DNA of 64,000 nucleotides from Malus domestica (Eukaryota; Streptophyta; Magnoliopsida; Rosales; Rosaceae): the NCBI RefSeq assembly GCF_042453785.1, contig NC_091665.1, positions 11,665,501 to 11,729,500 of the forward strand. The letters are read 5' to 3'. Made by a program: the position numbers and the translations under genes. The notes under the pieces were generated by a model. The model searched no databases and had not been told where the DNA came from. It was given only the letters and a program-made list of their open reading frames with translations. This document shows, piece after piece, positions 34,021-45,716 of the stretch; positions within the stretch are counted from its first letter, which is position 1, and every line of letters starts with the position of its first letter.

Positions 34021-35520
34021 CCACCTTTACACCCATCCATGCATGCATCCTGATCCCCGTTCACTTTTTACTAATTATCACCATAATTTAAAATGGATAA
34101 TAATTAATTCAAAATCCAACCCCATTAACAGTTTCCAAGTGAAGTCATAATATTGTCTTGTCCTGCATGCTTCATTATTTGATGTCGTGCATATTCTGGA
34201 TTTAGAGTAATATTAGGTTCAAATAATTTAATATATTACTAAGAGATAATATCATGATTAAAATCACAATATTATTTCTCAATCATAATTAAAAATCATT
34301 TCAACCACTTTGTTGTTCAACGGTCTAAAATCATGCTCATTCAACGACCTCGATTACTCGGGTCGATAGTGTAAAATCAAGTCCAAACAGAAACAACATT
34401 TATTCCAACACATTATCTCGAAGTGCCACACCTAATGAATCTCGGACTCTCTACTACATGGATAACAACATTCTTAAAGCATAGTTTAAGTTATGAGTAC
34501 CACAATCAAGGAAAGATACCAATATATTCAAGTCATAAGATCCATTCTAAGATAGATGTTTATAATAGAGAATTAAATTAAGAAAAAGTGTCATCCTCAG
34601 TAGGAGCAATTCATAGCTGACGATGTTTAGGCCTCAATGTCAGAGTAGTTACTGCTACTATGTTTTGAGGGGGCAAAAAACAAATGAGTAGACAAAAACG
34701 AAAATTTTCTAAAATTAATTTCTCTTTTGGAACATACTAATTCCCTGCTTTAATCCTCTGGTTTAGAAACCATATATGCATAAAATCCTTAAGATGCCGG
34801 AGTAGCAAAAATAAAATCATTTAGGAGAGGAGCAGTTTTGAAACCGGGACGTATGGGCAAAAACTCAACATCTTATCCATTAGAATATTAGACCACATAC
34901 CTATAAATCCCATGTATTTCTCATTCTCAACCATATTGCATTGATATTTCTCGTATAAATTTATTCGAGCTTCAAAAAATATTCTGTAAAGTGTTACGGG
35001 ACTTTCATCCCATAGTAACATTTTCTCCAAAATACTTGCAGATAAATTCCAGAGCATGTCTCGAGCTCAAAGGTCCAACATGAAACATAATAACCCTTCT
35101 AGGGTCATTTTACTCATTTCAGATAGAATGGGGCGAAATTAATAGAAAATTACGAACGGGTCATAAGATCCATACATATACTTCCCATATAGACTATATA
35201 CCATTTTGTTTCTTTACAAACGATAATATCTATACTAAATTCATTTAAACTATAAGAAATAAGAAGAGTTTAGAATCAAGTTTGTACTATTCTCACACCC
35301 CTTTATCCTTACAGACACCTCTTATTTCTTTTGTCCTTCATTTCACCCGATGTACCACATAATTGAGAAGAATATATAAAAAGTAAAATGATGAATGTGG
35401 ATAGCATCATCCTAAAATCAATGCGCACAGAGTTAATGAGAAAAGCATATATTTTACCAAGGCAATTAAATAAGATTTGTCATCCCGCATTCCAAAGGTG
35501 AAACAAATACTGTAAAGAAT
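34021..35520. other. Intergenic, no gene seen
   Basis: AT-rich with no exon, transposon end or RNA gene that I can support. Confidence 0.4.
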
Positions 35521-35531
35521 CCTACAAGCAT

Positions 35532-35663
35532 AAGAAAATGGAGGCAACAAAAAGAAAAGTCAGAGAACGTAGACAATCTAAGTACACAGATCAAATTAAG
35601 AAAATGGAGGCAACAAAAAGAAAAAGTCAGAGAACGTAGACAATCCAAGTACAGAGATCAAAT
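35532..35663. repeat. 66-bp tandem duplication
   Basis: Two adjacent near-identical units starting 'aagaaaatggaggcaacaaa' and ending 'gatcaaatt' (35532-35597 and 35598-35663), differing at about three positions. Confidence 0.9.
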
Positions 35664-36424
35664 TCATTTAGTACTACGGTTTATCAATATTCTTCTTTAT
35701 TTGTAAATGAGAGGTCCTAAGTTCAATTCTCACTAAATAAGAATTTAAATCATATTATTGCTAAACCATTGTGAGGCTAAGTCATCATCTCCCTTTAGGG
35801 TGCGTTTGTTGCGCCGGACTGTCTCGGACTGGACTAGCTGCCGGGACTAAGCTGGACTGGCTTAGACTGGACTAAGCTGGACTAACTTAGTGAAGCGTTT
35901 GGTGCAGTCTCGGACTAAGAAGCAGGATAAGAAAAACAGTACTGTTCACCAGATTTGTGTTTGCTTAGACTAGAACTACAAATTGTTGCCATTGTGTAAT
36001 AGAGTAATGCTACAAATCTCATGATATGGGTTAATTGGAGCATATTTTTGCCATGTATATTATGAATCTTAAAAAAAATTGACAATTGTTTTGTTTCTAT
36101 TACCTGCTAATAGAATTGGGTTTAATTTGCAAATGTAGCTTGATTTAAACTCTATCACCCAACAGAAGAAAAATAATAGTGGCCAATACATGCAACTTCA
36201 ACAAATACAAGTACATAAGATCTCCATAATTTAGAAAATCCTAGTTAACATTAGTTAACATTAGCCAAAATAGATCTCCATAATTTACAAAATGGCTAGT
36301 TAACATAAGCCAAAATACTAGTGCAAAGCTAAGTTATAAGTCATAACATAAGATTGTATGATTAATAAAATACATCCATGTTAACGTTAATAAAATACAT
36401 CCATGTTAACATTAGCCAAAATCC

Positions 36425-37415
36425 TCATCCGTTTGCGTTGTCGCTTAAAAGCCTTTGGACGAACACTTTCTTGAGTTCCGGTTTGATTGCCCTGAACACT
36501 CCCACATTTTTTGGTTTATCCAAAATAAGAGACAATGCATCAATTTGATCCATAGGAGAGAGACCCATTGCTTCAAGTTCATTAGCTATGTCAGTATGAT
36601 CTGCAGTACCTTGAACTAAAGCTTCAGTTACCATTTGCATCCTCTTCCCACTTTCAACATAAAAATCTTTCAGTCCACTGATAAGTGCCTCGGTTCCATC
36701 ACTTGAACTTCCCACAACTCTTTTCCTCTTTCTTTGGCTATTTTCAGATGGGGTGCTTTGTTGGCTTTGTTGGTTCATTGAAGAAACAAAATTTTCACCT
36801 CCAATATCACTTTCACCAACATGATCATGACTTTGTTCCTCCACCATTTGAGCAGGGGTTTCGGCTACATTACCTGTAGCCCGATCTTTTCCAAATATAT
36901 ATGCAAATCTATCAAACAGTGGAAAAGGTTTGCTTCTCCATCCATCGGCTTCTTTATTTCTCTAAGATTATATCAACATAGCAAAACTAAAATTTAGCAT
37001 GCGTAACAAATATAGCAGCAAGAATATAACTAATGCATAAATAAAATAGGATATGAACCTGCACATAAGTTTGCCATGCGTCATCACTGTCAACTTCAAC
37101 GCACTTTTTGACATCATTCCATGCAAATCCACTTGTGTTTATCATGTCAACGACCATACTATATGTTTTTTTCCATTTCTTCAACTTGGACTCAATATGT
37201 GGATTTGCCTTTATATTTGAATGAGGACATAAAACATTGACAGCTTTTGCTATTTCAACCAAAGTACCTTGTTTGAAAGCACCGGTGTCACACCGTTGCT
37301 TCCGAGCAACAAAATCCTCAAGAACTCCTAGTAATACTTCTTCCTCAAATGCTTCCCATTTACGCCTTCTTCCTTTTGGCTCTTGAGTAGCATTCAAAAT
37401 ATTATCGTTATCCAT
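36425..37415 (-). CDS. Harbinger ORF1: Myb/SANT-like DNA-binding protein
   Basis: Partner protein of PIF/Harbinger transposases; it helps recruit the transposase to element ends and the nucleus. Two exons, 37415-37059 and 36961-36425, joined in phase 0 at YVQ|RNKEADGW, give 297 residues. The Myb/SANT-like domain covers about residues 15-135: RRKWEAFEEEVLLGVLEDFV, then IESKLKKWKKTYSMV and GWRSKPFPLFDRFAYIFGK. A basic KRKRV motif looks like a nuclear signal. The C-terminus is the usual variable helical tail (SPMDQIDALSLIL). No frame defect. A short 20-bp tandem repeat lies upstream, between it and the transposase end. Confidence 0.88.
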
Positions 37416-37461
37416 ACCTAAACAAAAAATATTTTAATGAAGGAAAATACCATACAAATAA

Positions 37462-37550
37462 TCAATTTGCATAATATCCAATCAACTTGCATAATATCCA
37501 ATCAACTTGCATAATATCCAATTAATTTGCATACCATCCAATCATTGTGC
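37462..37550. repeat. 20-bp tandem repeat, about 4 copies
   Basis: Unit 'ttgcataatatccaatcaac' repeated with decay, in the spacer between the two Harbinger genes. Confidence 0.8.
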
Positions 37551-37690
37551 TAATATCTAACAAATGCATGATAAAAAGGAATACTAAAATAAAATGTTAT
37601 CATTAAAACATATAGCTAGTTCGGTTGCTGGTTCCTAATTGCTCTCCACTCATTATACATTTCCTGAGCCATATCATTCCTCATTGCAGT

Positions 37691-38997
37691 TCACTGGTCC
37701 GATGTTTGAACACTACCAACATATTCACCTTCTTCTGTATTTTGTCCATCTTCTATTATTGGCAAATTCTCCATTGGATCTACTGACATCTCTTGCCTAA
37801 TAAGATTGTGTAGTAGGCAACAAGCGGTAATTATTCGACCTTGTGTCCTTATCGGATAGAAAGATGGACTCCTTAGTATCGACCACCTTCCTTTTAGCAA
37901 GCCAAAACAGCGTTCAATTACATTCCTTGCCTTAGAATGCTTCATGTTAAAATATTCTTCCTTATTAGAAGGTGTTCGTCCCTCCCATTCAGATAAATGA
38001 TAAGGTATTCCTCTATAGGGTGCAAGGAATCCTTCACCATTTGTATAACCACCATCTACAAGGTAATAACAACCTAATGAAAAAAAAAACAGACCTTATT
38101 AGTGTTTTGTAGTTGACAAACAGAACTAAACCTAACTTACAAAGTTGAGACTAAGTAATAGTCTTACCCGCTGGTACCTTAAAACCATTAGGCCTACTAA
38201 TCGCATCATGTAGCACTCTAGAGTCTGATGCGGAACCCTCCCACCCCGGAAACACATATATGAACTGCATATCTCCTGAACACACACCTAACACATTAGT
38301 TGCGACTCGACCCTTTCTTGTTCGGTATCTTGGTTTGTCAATTTCAGGTACATGCACATCAATGTGTGTTCCATCCAATGCTCCCAAGCAATTCTTAAAA
38401 ACCAAAAATAATAAACTTTTTGTTAATTTATACAAAGGGAATGAAGAGTTAAAGCTTAGGGAAAATGAAAAAAATTTCTCATCATACCTTAAAACATCGC
38501 CACCTAGCATCTGTAGAATCAATAGGCACAGGCTGGGGGACTTTTAGTAGGGTACCTTGTAATCGCAAAATTCCTTGCAATACGCTATTGAAATACCTAC
38601 TTATAGTCTCTCCCGACCTATAAAATCTACCGCCAACACTACGATTCTTAGTATGATGTGCTAATATTTGTAAAGTCATACACACCTGTTCCTCTACAGA
38701 CACCAAACCATCAGTTTTTACCCTCCCATCTTGACGAAGTAAGTCGCATAATATGCCAAAAGTCCTTCTATCCATTCTCAATTCGTTAACACATTCAGTA
38801 TCAGTATTCCCTATTATACCATTCAGATAACACAAACTAATCTCTCGTCTAATAAGTGAACGGTTAGTCAATGTGGGTCGTTCAACATGTCTCTGTTTGC
38901 CACGTAGCATCATCACCACAAGAATCGTACAAATACAAATTGTCTCCAAATAAGACATCTCTAACAATAAGATCAATAAAAGCTTCCTTCGATCCAT
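37691..38997 (-). CDS. PIF/Harbinger transposase (DDE_Tnp_4, HARBI1/ALP1-like)
   Basis: Catalyses cut-and-paste transposition. Exons 38997-38488, 38393-38168 and 38073-37691 with GT-AG introns give 372 residues. N-terminal HTH-like region: [18 protein letters not shown]. Catalytic triad intact: Asp177 (GALDGTHID), Asp227 ([10 protein letters not shown]) and Glu299 ([15 protein letters not shown]). The frame ends at TGA 37693-37691 after QTSDQ. Reading through gives about 24 more family-like residues (RNDMAQEMYNEWRAIRNQ) to a TAG near 37616, so the TGA probably replaces a conserved TGG. The catalytic core is complete; whether the shortened protein works is unknown. Start chosen at MDRRK; an upstream in-frame ATG (39024) adds a few Phe-rich residues. 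Confidence 0.88.
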
Positions 38998-39041
38998 ATC
39001 TATCCAAACAAAAAAAAAAAACAATAAACAAATTAACTAAA

Positions 39042-39525
39042 TCATTAACCCGAGGCAACAAATATACATATGGCGTTGAAAAAAAAAAGTTATCATTAAC
39101 CCGAGGCAACAAATATACAGGTGGCGTTGAAAAAAAAAAAAGTTTTCATTAACCCGAGGCAACAAATATACAGGTGGCGTTGAAAAAAAAAAAATTTTCA
39201 TTAACCCGAGGCAACAAATATACAGGTGGCGTTGAAAAAAAAAAAGTTTTCATTAACCCGAGGCAACAAATATACAGGTGGCGTTGAAAAAAAAAACTTT
39301 TCATTAACCCGAGGCAACAAATATACAGGTGGCGTTGAAAAAAAAAAATTTTCATTAACCCGAGGCAACAAATATACAGGTGGCGTTGAAAAAAAAAAAG
39401 TTTTCATTAACCCGAGGCAACAAATATACAGGTGGCGTTGAAAAAAAAAAACTTTTCATTAACCCGAGGCAACAAATATACAGGTGGTGTTGAAAAAAAA
39501 AAAGTTTTCATTAACCCGAGGCATC
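39042..39525. repeat. 52-bp minisatellite in the Harbinger element
   Basis: Ten occurrences of CATTAACCCGAGGCA spaced about 52 bp (39044, 39095, 39147 ... 39509). Each unit is a conserved block 'aacccgaggcaacaaatata' plus 'ggtggcgttg' and a poly(A) run of variable length. Just upstream (in element sense) of the transposase start. Near-identity of copies points to recent expansion. Confidence 0.95.
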
Positions 39526-39740
39526 ATATTCAAAATGTTCTACTCTTATACATCTATAAACATGTGTCTAAGAACACTAGTATGAGGATTGCTATCATTG
39601 CTAGGCATTGCATGTGAAAAGGGAAATTAAAGGACACCTGTAATGCAGTAGCCTTAGCCTTAGCCTTCCGTTTATGCTCCTCTTCTCTGCAACCAACAAC
39701 CACAACAAATTGCAATTCAGCATCAACCCCACACAATACA

Positions 39741-41128
39741 AAACATTCACATTGTATACACACTGCATACATACACACTGCAAACACAGTACATACATAC
39801 ACACACTACATACACTGCATACACTACACACACACTACATACACTACACACACACACTGCATACATACACACTGCAAACACAGTACATACATACACACAC
39901 TCACATACACTACACACACACACTACATACACTACACACACACCCTGCAAGTACACACACAATGCATACATACATACACACACTGCATACACCCTGCATA
40001 CACCCTGCATACATACACACTGCATACACAGTACACAAACACACACACTGTATACACCTTGCACACACAGTACACAAACACACACACACTACATACACTA
40101 CACACACACACTGCATACACTACACACACACCCTGCAAGTACACACACAGTGCATACATACATACACACCCTGCATACACCCTGCATACATACACACTGC
40201 ATACACAGTACACAAACACACACACTGCATACACCTTGCACACACAGTACACACACACTGCACACACACACACACTGCATACACACTCATTCACACACAC
40301 ACTGCACACACACACACTGCTTACACACTGCACACACACACACTGCACACACACTCACACTCACTCACACTCACTACATACACTACACACACACACTGCA
40401 TACATACACACTGCAAACACAGTACACTACACACACTACATACACTGCATACACTACACACATACACACTTATTCACACACACACCGCACACACACACAC
40501 TGCTTACACACTGCACACACACACACTGCACACACACTCACACTCACTACATACACTACACACACACACTGCATACATACACACTGCAAACACAGTACAC
40601 TACACACACTACATACACTTCATACACTACACCCTGCATACATACACTACACACACACTGCATACATACACACTGCAAACACAGTACACTACACACACAC
40701 ACTACATACACTACACACACACACTGCATACACTACACACACACCTTGCAAGTACACACACACTGCATACACCCTGCATACATACACACTGCAAACACAG
40801 TACATACATACACACACTACATACACTGCATACACTACACACACACTACATACACTACACACACACACTGCATACATACACACTGCAAACACAGTACATA
40901 CATACACACACTACATACACTACACACACACACACACACACACACACACTACATACACTACACACACACACACACTGCATACACTACACACACACCCTGC
41001 AATACACACACAGTGCATACATACATACACACACTGCATACACCCTGCATACACCCTGCATACATACACACTGCATACACAGTACACAAACACACACTGT
41101 ATACACCTTGCACACACAGTACACAAAT
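39741..41128. repeat. CA-rich (TACACA-type) satellite array, 1.4 kb
   Basis: Almost entirely C, A and T on this strand, built from 'cactgcatacac', 'cacagtacac' and 'actacatacac' words in a higher-order pattern (for example the block around 39790-39900 recurs near 40780-40920). Long open frames on both strands are a consequence of the missing stop words and not genes. Confidence 0.95.
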
Positions 41129-41751
41129 GACACCGTAATCTTATATTATTACATACGAATCGAATAAATTCAAGATACAAGATCTTTGGACCAATTTTAT
41201 GAATCAATATTCTGTTAAACGTCCTTGATTCGGTATCAATTTCCTAAGACACATAAAGCAGAATAATAGAGCAACAGAGTAAAACCAGAACTCAAACTAA
41301 TCAATCGTGCCTCAAGAAGATCTCCCTATTTAGATCATATCACCAGATTCACCACATCCATTTCTACCAAATATCACGATGCAGACTATCCGTTCCAAAC
41401 CATTAACGTAATCCGAATGAAACACTCAAAACCAAGAGCGATGCACACATCTAAACATAAAGTTGATAAAAATCTCAACATTAAAGAACCATTTCAACTA
41501 TATTGGCATAGAAGAAAAACCAAACGTCTGTGTGTGTGTATACATATGCAACTCAACCACTACATTCCTCATCGAAACTTTTGATTCGTTTATAAAATTG
41601 AACAAACAACAATTACCAAAATCAAATTAATCCGAATTCCAACTAATAAACAACCTAATCAAATCATACATCGATCAAGCAAACCAATCAAATCTCCACA
41701 ATTTCCATCAATAATTTTCAATCAATGGATTTGATTAGATCCAATAAATAC

Positions 41752-42043
41752 CTAAACAGATCCAACGATGATATTGTTGATGGGGATGAAGATCAGCTTG
41801 ACGAAGAACCCGACGAAACCCATCACGACGAACCCGATCGCTGTCCGGAGCGCGACCTTGGAGAATTCTACACGACAATCAACCATCAAATCTCATCAAT
41901 TACACATGCATATCAAAGAATATAACTTGTGAGAAAACACAGATCCGACCCGAATGCTGAATTACCTTTGCGATCGGGCTTGTGGCAGCGCTTGACGAGG
42001 CGAATGCTGTCCTTGGAGAACTCTCGGAGCAGATCTGTTACGT
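41752..42043 (-). pseudogene. SEC61G: SEC61-gamma (translocon subunit) gene fragment inside the transposon
   Basis: SEC61-gamma is the small tail-anchored subunit of the ER protein-translocation channel. Two exons with intact splice sites: about 42043-41966 ([20 protein letters not shown]) and 41867-41752 ([20 protein letters not shown], then [18 protein letters not shown] and TAG). The intron GTAATT...GTGTAG is retained and the join restores Glu in phase. Nearly the whole 69-residue protein is there, including the membrane anchor. The first 5-6 codons with the ATG are not recognisable; in-frame sequence upstream ([11 protein letters not shown]) has no Met nearby. It lies within the Harbinger TIRs, in the same orientation as the transposase, so it is best read as gene capture that kept the intron (DNA-level). 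Confidence 0.85.
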
Positions 42044-42590
42044 GAAGACGAGGGAGCGGACGACGAGAGGAACAGATGAGGAGCAGGATGCAGATGAGGG
42101 CGACCAGGATGCAGCTGACGGCGAGCAGGACGCAGAGATGAGGATGAGGAGGACGACGTGAGGGAGGAGGTCTTACGAATCCGGACGTTTTTGGGGTGGT
42201 TCGCTAAGAACTGCTAGCGAAGGGTTTAATCCGTGCGAGTCGGATCTAATCCCATTAAACGTAATCCTTGCCCCTACCAAACATCAGACTACAATACCAA
42301 TTAGTGTAGTCTAGTCCAGTCCCCCCTAAGAAGGTCAAACAAACACGCCCTTAGTGTAATATCGTTTATTAGGAAAAGAAAAAAAAAAAGGTACGCAAAG
42401 CAAAGGAAGGGAATCCACGTACACACCACACCCAAAGTCTCCTGCCTGGCGGTTCTGCACCAAAACCGTAGCCCATGAATTCCCGAACAAAACATCCCAA
42501 TAGATACAAATCGACAACAAAAATCCAAAAGCCATAAGAAACCCACATCATTAAAATCATCCTTAATTCGGTTCTGCTAATCATACGATA

Positions 42591-44378
<1,788 letters not shown>

Positions 44379-45048
44379 CTAGCGGAGCTCATGGTATGTA
44401 TAGAACAGTTTAGCCCTTGATTACTGCTGTGCAATTTCTTTTAGTACCTTGCTGGATTATCTGGACGTAGTAGTTGGAACTTGGTATGGTTGTAAGACTA
44501 AGAATCAATTGGCCAAGTCCTACCGTAAATGGTTATTCGGATGAAATGGTCAAAATTTAGAAAAAGATATGTGGGCTGAAAAGTATATTTCATTCATACA
44601 TGAATAAGAATATATACAATTACATTCTTTGCACAACAACGTATTAGCCCTACAAGTTAGGAATACAACTACAATTAGGATTACAATCCCCCTCAAGTTG
44701 TTTCTACTTGTCTAACACTCCCCCTCAACTTGGAGAGTGGATGTCAAGAACTCCCAACTCGTGTAACATAGTCGAAAACTTTTCCTTCCCGAGAGGCTTG
44801 GTGAACAAATCCGCCAATTGGTGTGCCGTACCAACATACTTGGTTTCTATAGTGCCATCTGCAATCTTATATCGTATAAAGTGACAATCCATCTCAATGT
44901 GACGAGTTTGCTCATGAAAAACAGGATTAGTGGCTATATGTAACGCTGCTTGATTATCACAAAATAAAACGGAAGGACCATCTAAAGGAATGTTCAAATC
45001 CTTCAACAAAAACTGAAGCCAAATTAACTCATAAGCACCTGCCATAGT

Positions 45049-45716
45049 TGATAGGAGCATATTTATGCGACTTAGTTAGCTTGGTCTCGTGCGTTTTCGT
45101 AGTTAGTTTGTGTTTATTATAGTGATTTAAGCTATTTTCGTGTGTGTGTTTGTCTGTCACAAAACACATTGTTTTTAGAAACCCTACAAAAGTGGCGCCT
45201 ATTCCCTTCTAGAGGGCTTTTGCCTTGCCTTGCAAGCCATTCCCTTTCCCTCCAATGTGTGCCGCACCCTTCCTCATCCAATTCCTATTGGATTCTGATT
45301 TAGTTGGCCTTTTTCCTTGTGGATTTGGGTTATGCAAATCCTTTTCAGAAATTAATTGGGCCAAACCTTGTTCTTAGTGGATTTAAACACCTTTGCCGCA
45401 CCCTAGGGCCCTAATTCTCTTAATGTGCTAATTCATAACCCTAATCTGATTCACCCTAGGGTTTGGCCGAACCTATATATACATATTTTCAGCCACAATT
45501 TCGTCCACCACCCTTCTACCATTCAGAAACATATCTTGCCGCACCCTATACACCCTTCTACAACCTGTGCCGCAACTTTGGAGAAGAAGATACCCTTGTC
45601 GTGCCTTCCATTGATGAAGGAGGACCTTGTGCACAAGCCACCTGCATCCTTGGTAGTTCTAAGAGTTCTTTCTTCCCTCGTTTTAATTGCTTTTTAATTG
45701 CTGTGAACATGTGAAA
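45049..45716 (+). mobile_element. Solo-LTR-like block replacing copia sequence
   Basis: Starts TGATAGGAGCATATTTATG and ends TGTGAACA (TG...CA). It contains a promoter-like stretch 'cctatatatacatattttc' near 45470 followed by a C-rich leader. It separates RT (ending ...QRGIYIS) from RNase H ([10 protein letters not shown]) of the minus-strand copia, and roughly 750 bp of copia sequence is lost at the same place. Flanks ATAGT / TGTGA do not match, so it is not a simple insertion. Confidence 0.5.

Larger units (their letters stand above)
35798..42350 (-). mobile_element. PIF/Harbinger transposon, 6.55 kb, both genes present
   Basis: 3-bp target duplication TTA (35795-35797 and 42351-42353) in a SINE. 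The left end GGGTGCGTTTGTTGC and the inverse right end GGGCGTGTTTGTTTG form TIRs, and both have a GGACTGGACTAG block subterminally. The minus strand encodes the two PIF proteins, a Myb/SANT-like DNA-binding protein (36425-37415) and a DDE transposase (37691-38997). Between the transposase start and the right end lie a 52-bp minisatellite, a 1.4-kb CA-rich array and a SEC61-gamma gene fragment. Confidence 0.93.
35668..42375 (+). mobile_element. tRNA-derived SINE split by a Harbinger element
   Basis: The left half is 35668-35797 and the right half 42351-42375. Joined, they match the intact copy at 30537-30700 (tagtactacggttt ... gtgaggctaag ... tatcgtttatta). This documents the target before the 6.55-kb insertion. 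No clear SINE target duplication was found. Confidence 0.8.

Noticed and set aside
39042-39525. Regularly spaced repeats resembling a CRISPR array
   Set aside because: Units are contiguous 52-bp minisatellite copies without unique spacers, in a plant transposon.
39674-41167. Open frame of 497 codons on the plus strand (and Cys/Val-rich frames on the minus strand)
   Set aside because: Pure consequence of the CA-rich satellite; Thr/His/Tyr/Leu-only composition, no domain, all frames open.
41725-41925. Acidic plus-strand ORF (Asp/Glu-rich)
   Set aside because: Antisense of the SEC61-gamma second exon, whose minus-strand match is far stronger.
41752-42043. SEC61-gamma as a functional gene
   Set aside because: No start codon or first residues recognisable, and it lies inside the TIRs of a transposon.
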